A DNA stretch of 64,000 nt from Acuticoccus sp963704595 (GTDB lineage: Bacteria; Pseudomonadota; Alphaproteobacteria; Rhizobiales; Amorphaceae). Location: the NCBI GenBank assembly GCA_963704595.1, contig OY969922.1, forward strand, positions 1,922,001 to 1,986,000. Reading direction: 5' to 3'. This document shows, piece after piece, positions 10,031 to 18,809 of the stretch (position 1 is the stretch's first letter; each line of letters begins with the position of its first letter). The notes under the pieces are model-generated. The model ran no database searches. It worked only from the letters and a program-made list of their open reading frames with translations, and was not told where the DNA came from. Both the position numbers and the translations under genes were made by a program.

Positions 10031-11658
10031 ATGACCGCACCGCTCCTCGACGATCAGGCGATCTCTCCGTCGCCTTCAACAACGAGGGCCGCACCAACCT
10101 TGCCGTCGACGACGTGTCGCCTCACCATCCAGCCGGGGGAGACGCTGGCGGTGGTGGGCGAATCGGGGTCCGGCAAGTCCGTCACCGCGCTGTCGGTGCG
10201 TGCGGCTCCTGCCGTCCGCGACGCCATCCCGGCGGGCGAGGTGCTGTTCAAGGGGCAGGACCTGCTGAAGGCCGATGCCGCGGCGCTGCAGAAGATGCGC
10301 GGCAACGACATCTCGATGATCTTCCAGGAGCCGATGACCTCGCTCAATCCGCTGCACAAGGTGGAGAAGCAGGTCGGCGAGATCCTGCGGCAGCACCGCG
10401 GCCTCGTCGCGAGAAGGCCGCGCGGGACCGGACGCTGGAGCTTCTGGAGGCGGTCGGCATCCGCGACGCGGCGTCCCGCCTCGGCGCCTATCCGCACCAG
10501 CTCTCCGGCGGGCAGCGCCAGCGCGTGATGATCGCGATGGCGCTCGCCAACGAGCCGGACCTCCTCATCGCCGACGAGCCGACCACCGCGCTCGACGTGA
10601 CGGTGCAGGCGCAGATCCTCGACCTCCTGAAGGAGATCCAGACCCGCACCGGCATGGCGATGATGTTCATCACCCACGACCTCGGCATCGTGCGCAAGGT
10701 CGCCGACCGGGTGGCGGTGATGACTGCGGGCAAGGTGGTGGAGACCGGCGAGACCGAGAGCGTCTTCACCAACCCGCAGCACGCCTATACGCGCCACCTT
10801 CTGGCCGCCGAGCCGAAGGGGCGCGCGGACCCGGTGAACCCCGACGCGCCGATCCTCGTCGAGACGAAGGACCTCAAGGTCTGGTTCCCGGTCAAGCGCG
10901 GGCTGATGCGGCGCACGGTCGACCACATCAAGGCCGTCGACGGGATCGATCTCACCCTGCGGAAGGGCGCGACGCTCGGCGTCGTCGGCGAATCGGGCTC
11001 CGGCAAGACGACGCTCGGCTTCGCGATCCTGCGGATGATCTCGTCCACGGGGCGGATCGTCTTCATGGGCGACAGCATCGACGACCGGTCGTGGAAGGCA
11101 ATGCGGCCGCTGCGCTCCAAGATGCAGATCGTGTTTCAGGACCCGTTCGGCTCGCTCTCGCCGCGCATGTCGATCGCCGAGATCATCGCCGAGGGGCTGA
11201 AGATCCACACCAGCCTCAACGCCGAGGAGCGGGACGCGCGCGTGGTTCAGGCGCTGGAGGAGGTGGGCCTCGACCCCGCGACCCGCCAGCGCTACCCGCA
11301 CGAGTTCTCCGGCGGCCAGCGCCAGCGCATCGCGATCGCCCGTGCGCTGGTGCTGGAGCCCGACTTCATCATGCTCGACGAGCCGACCAGCGCGCTCGAC
11401 CGCTCGGTCCAGGCGCAGGTTGTCGACCTCCTGCGCGCGGTGCAGGCGCGGCGCGAGCTCACGTTCCTGTTCATCTCGCACGACCTTCAGGTGGTGCGCG
11501 CGCTCGCCAACGACGTCATCGTCATGCGGCAGGGCAAGGTGGTGGAGCGCGGCCCGGTCGAAAAGATATTCGACGCGCCGGAAACGGACTATACCAAGGC
11601 ACTGATGGCGGCGGCGCTCTACCACGAAGCCGCGCCGGAGGGCGTCGTCGCCGACTGA
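10031..11658 (+). CDS. yejF: YejF-type duplicated ABC ATPase (at least five +1 frameshifts)
   Basis: ATP-hydrolysing subunit with two fused nucleotide-binding domains. Domain 1 has GESGSGKSVTAL, the signature LSGGQRQRVMIA and IADEPTTALD. Domain 2 has GESGSGKTTLGF, FSGGQRQRIAIA and MLDEPTSALD. Extra bases lie near 10052 and 10057 (restoring LLDISDLSVAFNNEG), 10120 (DDVSLTIQPGE), and 10406 and 10410 (GLSEKAARDRTLELL). In 10200-10235 the open frame reads SVRAAPAVRDAI, but a neighbouring frame reads VLRLLPSAT, the usual family text, so three compensating extra bases may hide there. Last gene of the importer operon. Confidence 0.87.
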
Positions 11659-11764
11659 CCGGCGCCATGGAAAGGCCGGGCAGGGCAGATGCTGACGCTT
11701 CGTTCACCAACCCCGGGTTATTCGTTGGGGCTCAGAGTGATTCGGGTGTGTGCGCGGGCGTCGT

Positions 11765-12499
11765 ATGATTAAAGAGCGTTTGGTTGCAGAGATTTCGGGT
11801 GCGCCGGTGACGATCGACGTAAGGCGCGTCACCCGGGCCAAGCGCATGACGCTGCGCATTCCGCCCGGCGACGCCAACCCCATCGTGACCATCCCGATCC
11901 GCGCGTCGCTGCGCAACGTCGAGCCGTTCGTGCGCCAGCAGCGCAACTGGCTGGCCGCCCGCCTCGCAGAGCGCTGCCCGTCTGCCCCCTTCGCAGACGG
12001 CGCCGAGATTCCCTTCCGCGGCGAGCTGGTGCGCATCGTCTGGCAGCGCGGCACGCGCGGAACGGTGCGCGAAGGCCTGGTCGACGGCGCGCCGGTGCTG
12101 TTCGTGGCTGGCGAGGCGGCCCACATCGCCCGCCGCGTCGGCGACTTCATGCGCCGCGCGGCGCGGGCCGATCTCGAGGTCGCTGTCGCCGAATTTGCCG
12201 CCAGGGTCGGCCGCCGGCCGACGGCGATCCGCATCAAGGACACGCGGGCGCAGTGGGGCTCGTGCACGCCCGGCGGCGTCCTGTCGTTCTCATGGCGGCT
12301 CGTGCTCGCGCCGCCGTCGGTCCTGCGCTACGTCGCGGCGCACGAGGTCGCGCACCTCATCGAGCTCAACCATTCGGCCGACTTCTGGGCGCTCAACGAG
12401 AAGCTCGACCCCGGCCACGAGGAAGCGCGGCTGTGGCTGAAGACCCACGGCCGGACGCTCCACGCCGTCGGCGGTGAACGGGCAGCGCTCGCCGCCTGA
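11765..12499 (+). CDS. YgjP-type metal-dependent hydrolase (M48 / DUF45)
   Basis: Zinc metallopeptidase of the YgjP/WLM-like family, cytoplasmic (no signal). The active-site motif HEVAHLIELNHSADFW supplies HExxH plus the downstream histidine. Upstream are the family markers RRVTRAKRMTLRI and DTRAQWGSC. Length is about 244 aa, normal for the family. A GTG at 11750 would add five residues; the ATG at 11765 is preferred because MIKERL begins the conserved part. The physiological substrate is unknown for the family. Confidence 0.85.
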   Translation: MIKERLVAEISGAPVTIDVRRVTRAKRMTLRIPPGDANPIVTIPIRASLRNVEPFVRQQRNWLAARLAERCPSAPFADGAEIPFRGELVRIVWQRGTRGTVREGLVDGAPVLFVAGEAAHIARRVGDFMRRAARADLEVAVAEFAARVGRRPTAIRIKDTRAQWGSCTPGGVLSFSWRLVLAPPSVLRYVAAHEVAHLIELNHSADFWALNEKLDPGHEEARLWLKTHGRTLHAVGGERAALAA

Positions 12500-12598
12500 C
12501 CCGCCTGCGCGCACGGCAACTATGTCGGCGCGGGAGGTTCACATTCGGCCCAGCGGGTTCTAAGCCGGGACCATCACTCTCCTGCCCAGAGCGGCTTC

Positions 12599-13555
12599 TT
12601 GTCCAGCAACGCCCTCGTTACCATCGTCCTGCCCGTCTTCTGCTTCATCGGGCTCGGCTATGCGATCATCGCCTCGCGCCTTCTGACTGACCGGGCGGGG
12701 GACGCGATGGCGGACTTCGTGTTCACCATCGCGATCCCCATGCTGCTGTTCCGCTCCCTCGGCACCCTCGCGATGCCGGACGTGAACCCGTGGCCGTTCT
12801 GGCTCGCCTATTTCGGCGGGGTCGCCGTCAACATCGCGATCGGATACGTCATCGTCCGCAAGGCGTTCGGGCGGGACGCGCGTGCCGGCGTCATCGGCGG
12901 GATGAGCGCGTCCTACTCCAACGTCGTGATGGTGGGGATGCCGGTCATCAGCCAGGCGTTCGGCGATGCGGGGCTCGTGACCGTGTTCCTGCTGATCGCG
13001 GTGCACCTGCCGGTGATGACCACGGTGTCGGCCGTCATGATCGAGCTCACCGAGATCGGCGACGGGCACAAGGCGGACATCCCGCGCGCTCTCCTGCGCG
13101 TCGTGAAGACGGTGCTCCTGAACCCGTTCATCATCGCGATCATCCTCGGCATCATCTTCCGCTTCACCGGGTTGCCGCTGGAGGGAATTCCGCGGATCGT
13201 GATCGACAGGGTGGCGGAAACGGCGATCCCGCTGGCGCTGATCGCTCTCGGCATGAGCCTCCACAAGTACGGCATCCGCGGCAGCATCCTGCCGGCGGTC
13301 GCGATCGGCACGGTCAAGCTCCTCGTCATGCCCGTGGTGGTCTACGTCCTCGCGCAATATGTCTTCGGCCTGTCGCCGCTCGGCGTCGCGGTGGCGGTGA
13401 TCGCGGCGGCCTGCCCGACGGGGGCCAATGCCTACCTCATCGCCAACCGGTTCCAGACCGGGCTTGCGATCTCCGCCAACACCATAACGCTGTCGACGCT
13501 GTTCTCGGTCGTCACCATCGGCTTCTGGCTGACCTACTTCCTCCACGTCGTCTGA
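12599..13555 (+). CDS. AEC-family permease (auxin efflux carrier-like)
   Basis: Integral membrane transporter with about ten hydrophobic helices over 318 residues, the AEC/PIN-like fold with an inverted repeat. Conserved elements include SASYSNVVMVGMP in helix 4 and ACPTGANAYLIA near the end. Bacterial members export small organic acids such as malate or malonate; the substrate here is unknown. The only reasonable start is TTG at 12599, since no ATG or GTG occurs in frame between the upstream stop and the first helix. Convergent with the phosphoesterase, stop to stop 6 bp. Confidence 0.85.
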   Translation: MSSNALVTIVLPVFCFIGLGYAIIASRLLTDRAGDAMADFVFTIAIPMLLFRSLGTLAMPDVNPWPFWLAYFGGVAVNIAIGYVIVRKAFGRDARAGVIGGMSASYSNVVMVGMPVISQAFGDAGLVTVFLLIAVHLPVMTTVSAVMIELTEIGDGHKADIPRALLRVVKTVLLNPFIIAIILGIIFRFTGLPLEGIPRIVIDRVAETAIPLALIALGMSLHKYGIRGSILPAVAIGTVKLLVMPVVVYVLAQYVFGLSPLGVAVAVIAAACPTGANAYLIANRFQTGLAISANTITLSTLFSVVTIGFWLTYFLHVV

Positions 13556-13561
13556 CGCCCG

Positions 13562-14330
13562 TCAGCCCGTCACGAACCCGGTGCTGAGCGCATGCGCCCA
13601 CTCCGCCCGGCCGCGCGCTTCGGCAAGGGCGACCATCCGCGCGGGATCGTACGGCACGTGGTGGATCTCGGTGCGCCATCCGGCCGGCGTGCGGGTGACG
13701 ATGCCGTAGGACGCCGCGGGCGTGCCGGCTTCCATGACGTGGAAGACGGGCGTGTCGTCGTCATAGCCCGGGCAGCCTACGCTGCCGGGGTTGAAGATCA
13801 CCGGCCCGCCCGGCACGTCCACCCGCCGCGGAATGTGCGTGTGTCCGCAAAGGATTAGACCTGCCGAGGCGTCGCCGAGCAGCGCCGTGATCTCGCCGAG
13901 CGGCCTGCGATTGGGAATGCCTCCGGGTCCAACGTGCTCCAGCCAGTACGTGGTGTCGCTCTCCGGCGTGCCGTGGCAGAGGAGGATGTCCGCTGCCGCA
14001 TGGAGCGTTGCGGGAAGGTCGCCGAGCCACGCCAGGTGCTCGGGCGCCAGCTCTTCGAACGCGGCGCGGTCGGATGCGCCCATCGCGTCGGGCGCCATCT
14101 CCACCAGCCATCGGTCGTGGTTGCCGCGGATGGTGACCATCTCCCGCGCCAGCAGGATCTCCGCGGTTTCCCGGGCGGCGAGGGGGCCGCTGAAGTGATC
14201 GCCGAGGTTCACGATCCCGCCGATCGCGCGGGCATCGATGTCGGCAAGCACGGCGCGGAGCGCATCGGCATTGCCGTGAATGTCCGCAATCACCGCGAAG
14301 GGCTGCCCCGGTCTCGCCGATCATCTGCAT
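13562..14330 (-). CDS. Calcineurin-like metallophosphoesterase (one +1 frameshift)
   Basis: Dinuclear metal phosphoesterase of the YfcE/MJ0936-like group. Metal-binding motifs in order: DIHGN, GDHFSGP, GNHD, the lone histidine of LLCHGTPE, and GHTHIPR. The long clean frame starts with a GTG at 14293, but the conserved hydrophobic strand before DIHGN is lost there. An extra base in the CCCC run at 14306-14309 (GGGG on the coding strand) shifts the true N-terminus; deleting it gives MQMIGETGQPFAVIADIHGN from an ATG at 14330. Substrate unknown. Confidence 0.85.
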
Positions 14331-14349
14331 CTCCCGTACTTCGCGCCGC

Positions 14350-15195
14350 TCACAGCATCGGCGTGAGCGTATCGCGGAGCGCGCCGGGCGTGAGGCCGCC
14401 TTCGGCGAGTGCGCGGAGGCTTTCCGCGCCGTTGGACTTGGAGAGCTTGCGTCCGTCCGGTCCCAGGATCAGCCCGTGGTGGCGGTAGGCGGGGGCGGGA
14501 AGGTCGAGGAGCGTCTGGAGGACGCGGTGGACCGCGGTGGCGGCGAGGAGGTCGGCCCCGCGGACGACGTGGGTGATCCCCTGCGCCGCATCGTCGAGGA
14601 CGACGGAGAGGTGGTAGCTCGTCGGCGTGTCCTTGCGGGCGAGCACCACGTCGCCCCAGGCGAGGGGGTCCGTGGTTGCCTCGCCGGTTGCCGCGCCCAA
14701 GGCATCGACCGTGGCGAAGGACGGCGCGCCGGTGAGGGCGACGGCGGCCCGCATGTCGAGCCGCCATGCCGCGGGCTCGCCGCTCCTGCGGCGGTGCGCC
14801 GCTTCCGCCTCGCCGAGCACCGCGGCGTCGCCCGAGAAGCGCGGCGCGCCGTCGGGGTCGCGCGGTGCGCCCGCGGGGAGAGCCTCCGCGATTTCCCGCC
14901 GCGTCGCGAACGAGGGGTAGACGAGGCCGCGCGCCGACAGGCGGGACAGCGCGTCGCGGTAGAGGTCGAAGTGCTCGCTCTGCCGCCGCATCGGGCGCTG
15001 CCAGTCGACGCCGAGCCACGCGATGTCCTCGAGAATGGCGGTCTCGAACGCGGGGCGGGCCCTGCTCCTGTCGATGTCCTCCATCCTGACGGTGAGGGGG
15101 AGGCCAAGCGCGGCCGCCATCGCCTCGTTGGCGAGGAGGCTGAGGGCGTGACCGCGATGGAGGAGCCCGTTGGGGCTGGGGGCGAAGCGCAGCAT
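14350..15195 (-). CDS. gluQ: Glutamyl-Q tRNA(Asp) synthetase
   Basis: Attaches glutamate to queuosine at the wobble base of tRNA(Asp). It is a truncated class I GluRS: the ATP site RFAPSPNGLLHRGHAL at the N-terminus and the KLSKS loop near residue 240 are present, with no anticodon-binding domain. At 281 aa it is the normal length. The cysteine-containing zinc segment found in the E. coli enzyme is replaced by YPSFATRREI, as in many alphaproteobacteria. Upstream of the phosphoesterase on the same strand, with a gap of 19 bp. Confidence 0.9.
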   Translation of the reverse strand: MLRFAPSPNGLLHRGHALSLLANEAMAAALGLPLTVRMEDIDRSRARPAFETAILEDIAWLGVDWQRPMRRQSEHFDLYRDALSRLSARGLVYPSFATRREIAEALPAGAPRDPDGAPRFSGDAAVLGEAEAAHRRRSGEPAAWRLDMRAAVALTGAPSFATVDALGAATGEATTDPLAWGDVVLARKDTPTSYHLSVVLDDAAQGITHVVRGADLLAATAVHRVLQTLLDLPAPAYRHHGLILGPDGRKLSKSNGAESLRALAEGGLTPGALRDTLTPML

Positions 15196-15273
15196 CGCGG
15201 CATTCTAGCACCTCGGGAACGCCTCAGAGGCAAGGGTGATTGACGGCGGCGCGGAGGGGTCTAGGCTCCCCCC

Positions 15274-15963
15274 ATGCTTGAGCGGATACGAGACGAGGCT
15301 GACCTCATCCGCGCGCTTGACGCGCTTCTCGAACTCGACCCGCGGCTCGTGGCTGCGGCCGAGGCGGTCGGCCCGTTGCCGCTCCGCCTCGCACCGGCGG
15401 GCCTTTCGGGCCTTCTCCGCATCATCGCCGGCCAGCAGCTTTCCACCGCTTCCGCCGCCGCGCTCTGGACGCGTTTCGAGGCAACCTTCCCGGCGCCCAC
15501 GCCAGCCGCGATCCTTGCGGCGAGCGACGAGACGCTCCGCGAGGCCGGCCTGTCGCGGCAGAAGATGCGCACCGTCCGCGCCGTCGCGGAGGCAATCGAT
15601 GCGGGGCTCGACCTGGAAGCGCTCGCGCTGGCGGAGCCCGGTGAGGCGCGCGCCGCGCTGGAGGCGATCCACGGCGTCGGCCGCTGGACCGCCGACCTCT
15701 ACCTCATGTTCTGCGCCGGCCATCCGGACATTCTGCCCGTCGGCGACCTTGCGGTCCGGCGCGGAATGACCGCAGCGCTCGATCTGCCCGAAGAGCCGGT
15801 GCCGGCCGTCTGCGATGAGATCGCGGCGGGTTGGGCGCCCCATCGCAGCACCGCCGCGCGCCTTTTCTGGGCTTACTACGCCAACCGCCGTGCCGCCGCC
15901 CGCACGACGCCGCTGCCGGCGACGACCACACCCGAACGACCCCTTGAAGGAATGCCCCTGTGA
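15274..15963 (+). CDS. DNA-3-methyladenine glycosylase II (HhH-GPD)
   Basis: Base-excision repair enzyme of the AlkA/Mag type that removes alkylated purines. The helix-hairpin-helix is EAIHGVGRWTADLYLM and the catalytic aspartate lies in ILPVGDLAVRRG. It has 229 residues and lacks the AlkA N-terminal domain, as is usual for short bacterial Mag-like enzymes. The stop overlaps the next start as GTGA, suggesting co-translation with the esterase. Confidence 0.88.
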   Translation: MLERIRDEADLIRALDALLELDPRLVAAAEAVGPLPLRLAPAGLSGLLRIIAGQQLSTASAAALWTRFEATFPAPTPAAILAASDETLREAGLSRQKMRTVRAVAEAIDAGLDLEALALAEPGEARAALEAIHGVGRWTADLYLMFCAGHPDILPVGDLAVRRGMTAALDLPEEPVPAVCDEIAAGWAPHRSTAARLFWAYYANRRAAARTTPLPATTTPERPLEGMPL

Positions 15964-16598
15964 CTGAACTGAGCGGACCGCGCATTGCCCCCGCCAACGG
16001 CGGACCGGCCGACGCGCTGGTCGTCTTCCTGCACGGCTACGGCGCCGACGGATCGGACCTGATCGCCCTTGCCGAAATCTTCGGCCGTGCGTTGCCGGGC
16101 GCCGCGTTCGTGTCGCCGGACGCACCGGGCGTGATGGGCATGGGCGGCCGCGAGTGGTTTCCGCTGACGATGCGCGACCCCTCCGAATACCGCCGCGGCA
16201 CGGAGGCCGCCGCGCCGATCCTCCAGCGCTTCCTCGATGCAGAACTCGAAAGCCACGGCCTCGGCAACGACCGTCTGGCGCTGGTCGGCTTCAGCCAGGG
16301 GACGATGATGGCGCTTCAGGTGGCCTATCGCCGCGCCGAATCGATCGCGGCGGTGGTCGGCTTCTCCGGCGCTCTCGCGAACCCCGACCCCGAGCCGCTC
16401 CACGCCGCGCCGACGCTCCTCGTGCACGGCACGGCGGACGAGGTCCTGCCGGCGGCGATGACGGAGATGGCGGCCCGGTCGCTGTCGGCCGCAGGCATTC
16501 CGGTGGCCTTCCACATGGTGCCGGGTCTCGGCCACGGGATCGAGCAGAGCGGGCTCGCCATGGCGGTCAATCATCTCGTGCAGAATTTCAACAGGTAG
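15960..16598 (+). CDS. Alpha/beta hydrolase (carboxylesterase / phospholipase family)
   Basis: Serine esterase of the YpfH / acyl-protein thioesterase family, cytoplasmic. Catalytic triad visible: Ser in GFSQGTMM, Asp in HGTADEVLP, His in GLGHGIEQ; the oxyanion segment is FLHGYGADG. 212 aa. GTG start overlapping the glycosylase stop by 4 bp. Physiological substrate unknown. Confidence 0.85.
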   Translation: MTELSGPRIAPANGGPADALVVFLHGYGADGSDLIALAEIFGRALPGAAFVSPDAPGVMGMGGREWFPLTMRDPSEYRRGTEAAAPILQRFLDAELESHGLGNDRLALVGFSQGTMMALQVAYRRAESIAAVVGFSGALANPDPEPLHAAPTLLVHGTADEVLPAAMTEMAARSLSAAGIPVAFHMVPGLGHGIEQSGLAMAVNHLVQNFNR

Positions 16599-16698
16599 AC
16601 CGGATGGGCATCACGCGGCGCTTCACATCTCCGTCACGTTGGAGCACGATAAGCAGGTGGCGTAGAGCGTGATTCCTTCGAAAGACGGAGACGGTCGA

Positions 16699-17256
16699 GT
16701 GACCATCGCGGTGCATCCCGATGCCCATCCGACGCTGGTGCTGAATGCGGATTACCGCCCGCTCAGCTACTACCCCCTCTCGCTCTGGTCGTGGCAGGAC
16801 GCCATCAAGGCCGTCTTCCTCGACCGGGTGAACATCGTCTCCGAATACACCTCCGAGGTGCGCAGCCCGTCCTTCCGGATGCGGCTCCCCTCGGTGGTCT
16901 CGCTGAAGACCTACATCCGCCCCGCGCGCTACCCCGCCTTCACGCGCTTCAACGTGTTCCTGCGGGACCGGTTCGAGTGCCAGTACTGCACCTCGCACGA
17001 CGACCTCACCTTCGACCACCTGATCCCGCGCTCCAAGGGCGGCCTGACGACGTGGGAAAACGTCGTCACCGCCTGCTCGCCGTGCAACCTGCGCAAGGGC
17101 AACAAGAGCTGCCGCGTGGCGGAGATGTTCCCGCACCAGCACCCGTTCCGGCCCACGGTGCAGGACCTCCACAACAACGGCCGGCTGTTCCCGCCCAACT
17201 ATCTCCACGAAAGCTGGCTCGACTTTCTCTACTGGGACACCGAGCTGGAGCCTTGA
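16699..17256 (+). CDS. HNH endonuclease
   Basis: HNH nuclease with a zinc-stabilised beta-beta-alpha metal fold: CQYCTSHDDLTFDHLIPRSK, then WENVVTACSPCNLRKGN carries the Asn and the second cysteine pair. The N-terminal NADYRPLSYYPLSLWSW block is characteristic of a conserved alphaproteobacterial HNH protein that is chromosomal and not phage-borne. The GTG at 16699 is chosen because GGAGACGG sits about 8 bp upstream; an in-frame GTG at 16669 would add ten residues. Cellular role not established. Confidence 0.85.
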   Translation: MTIAVHPDAHPTLVLNADYRPLSYYPLSLWSWQDAIKAVFLDRVNIVSEYTSEVRSPSFRMRLPSVVSLKTYIRPARYPAFTRFNVFLRDRFECQYCTSHDDLTFDHLIPRSKGGLTTWENVVTACSPCNLRKGNKSCRVAEMFPHQHPFRPTVQDLHNNGRLFPPNYLHESWLDFLYWDTELEP

Positions 17257-17371
17257 CCGGGCGGACGTTGCCGATTCGTCTCGCAACTCATTGCAATTTT
17301 ACGAAAATCCTCAAACGGAACGAACCGTGTCTGCCGGTACTCTCCCTCCTGTGATGGCGAGGAGTGGCGGC

Positions 17372-17791
17372 ATGAGCGACAAACCTTTCGATCTGCGGCC
17401 CAGGTTCGCCGCGGCACTCATCGCAGCGATAATGGCGCCGCTGCCGGTGGCCGCAGCCGACCTCGCCGCGAACGGCACAGTTTATGTCGCGCCGCATCCC
17501 CAGCGCGTCTTCGTCAGCCAGGACGTTTACGAGGAGAGCCTGATCGTGACGCCGTCGCCCGTGGTGCGCGGCTTCTGCGGCGGCACGTGCGGCGGCCGGA
17601 CCGCGACGCGGACACGGCGCACCGCCAAGGAGCGCTACTGGTCGCGCGGCGTCGTCGTGCCGGCGCAGCCGGTGAGGGTGGCGAGCCCCGTTCCGCGCCA
17701 CGCCGGCGTGGTCGCACCGGCGCCGCAGCCGCGCGCACGGCCGGTGAGCTACGGCGGCGCCCGCTGTCTCCTCACGCGCTGCGACCGGTAG
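17372..17791 (+). CDS. Secreted Arg/Cys-containing protein of unknown function
   Basis: I do not recognise the family. A signal peptide is clear (RFAAALIAAIMAPLPVAAAD). The mature part of about 110 residues contains a CGGTCGG motif followed by TATRTRR, a proline/arginine-rich stretch and CLLTRCDR at the C-terminus, giving two Cys pairs that could form disulfides in the periplasm. The ATG at 17372 has GAGGAG about 8 bp upstream; an ATG at 17354 is also in frame. No operon partner. Confidence 0.6.
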   Translation: MSDKPFDLRPRFAAALIAAIMAPLPVAAADLAANGTVYVAPHPQRVFVSQDVYEESLIVTPSPVVRGFCGGTCGGRTATRTRRTAKERYWSRGVVVPAQPVRVASPVPRHAGVVAPAPQPRARPVSYGGARCLLTRCDR

Positions 17792-17879
17792 CCGGCGGGA
17801 CGAGACCGGCGGGAATTTCCTTTCGCCGCCAGAGGGTCTAGAGGTCGTTCAACGAACAGAACGGCAGAAGGAGCCTTAA

Positions 17880-18323
17880 GTGCATTATCTCCACACGATG
17901 GTCCGTGTCACCGATATCGACGAATCGCTCGACTTCTACTGCAACAAGCTTGGCATGCGCGAAGTGCGGCGGATGGAAAACGAGAAGGGCCGCTACACGC
18001 TGGTCTTCCTCGCGGCGCCGGAAGACATGGGCCGCGCCCAGAGCGACGAGAAGAGCCCGATGGTCGAGCTCACCTACAACTGGGACCCGGAGAGCTACTC
18101 CGGCGGCCGCAACTTCGGCCACCTCGCGTTCCGCGTCGACGACATCTACGCGACCTGCCAGCGCCTGATGGACAACGGCGTCACCATCAACCGTCCGCCG
18201 CGGGACGGCCACATGGCATTCGTCAAGTCGCCGGACGGGATCTCGATCGAACTGATCCAGGGCGGCGAATCGCTGGAGCCGGCCGAGCCGTGGTCCTCGA
18301 TGGAAAACACCGGCTCCTGGTAA
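17880..18323 (+). CDS. gloA: Lactoylglutathione lyase (glyoxalase I)
   Basis: Isomerises the methylglyoxal-glutathione hemithioacetal to S-lactoylglutathione. Metal ligands occupy the expected places: His in YLHTMVRV, Glu in VELTYNW, His in FGHLAFRVDD, Glu in ISIELIQ. 147 aa, normal length. GTG start preceded by AAGGAG. Followed by a strong terminator. Confidence 0.92.
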   Translation: MHYLHTMVRVTDIDESLDFYCNKLGMREVRRMENEKGRYTLVFLAAPEDMGRAQSDEKSPMVELTYNWDPESYSGGRNFGHLAFRVDDIYATCQRLMDNGVTINRPPRDGHMAFVKSPDGISIELIQGGESLEPAEPWSSMENTGSW

Positions 18324-18346
18324 GCCGGCCGCCCCGCCGAAACGAC

Positions 18347-18380
18347 AACGCCACCGGCCTTCGGGCCGGTGGCGTTTTTC
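18347..18380 (+). terminator. Rho-independent terminator after gloA
   Basis: A 13 bp perfect stem (AACGCCACCGGCC, 18347-18359, with its complement at 18364-18376), a TTCG tetraloop and a TTTTT run. It is 24 bp after the gloA stop. The opposite strand lacks a good T-run, so termination of the convergent DUF1674 gene is less certain. Confidence 0.9.
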
Positions 18381-18409
18381 GTTGTGGGGTGCAGATGCCC
18401 GTCGGTGCG

Positions 18410-18637
18410 TCAGAAGTCGGTGGCGAGGCCTTTGACTTCCCAGTCGCCGTAGCGGATGGGCTCGGGGCCTTTCCGGCCGCCTTGTTCCGGCGGCAGAGCC
18501 TCGCCTTCGATCTTCTGGGCCTCCTGCGCGGCACGTCGCTCTTCGGCCTCGGCGCGGGCCCGCTGTGCGGCCTCCGCGCCCTTCGAGGCTTCAGGAGCCA
18601 CGCCGCCTTCCGGCTTGGGGTTGTTGTCATTGCTCAT
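18410..18637 (-). CDS. DUF1674 protein (SDHAF4-like)
   Basis: Small protein of 75 aa. The C-terminal signature GPEPIRYGDWEVKGLATDF matches DUF1674, the family of mitochondrial SDHAF4 that protects flavinylated SdhA during succinate dehydrogenase assembly. The N-terminal half is a charged, alanine-rich, probably disordered or coiled stretch. The start at 18637 (MSNDNNPK) is preferred over 18700 because the extra 21 residues look unlike the family. An SDH assembly role is an inference from the eukaryotic homologue; sdhB lies about 6 kb away. Confidence 0.82.
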   Translation of the reverse strand: MSNDNNPKPEGGVAPEASKGAEAAQRARAEAEERRAAQEAQKIEGEALPPEQGGRKGPEPIRYGDWEVKGLATDF

Positions 18638-18809
18638 GGGCTGACAACTAAAGCACGGCGCGGATTGATCAATGCGCCGATCACCAACGCGTGAGCGCAT
18701 GCGGCATTGCGCCCGCGCCTCAGTGCCATAGCTCCCGGTACAACCTCACAGCGCGGGAACCCCGTCCGGGGTGCCGCAGCGCCGGGACAATACGCAAGGA
18801 GCGAAACCG

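Noticed and set aside
3933..11658. The yej operon as pseudogenes
   Set aside because: All interruptions are net insertions that cancel to full-length family proteins, with no missense damage at motifs; the same pattern hits essential genes, so error is the simpler reading.
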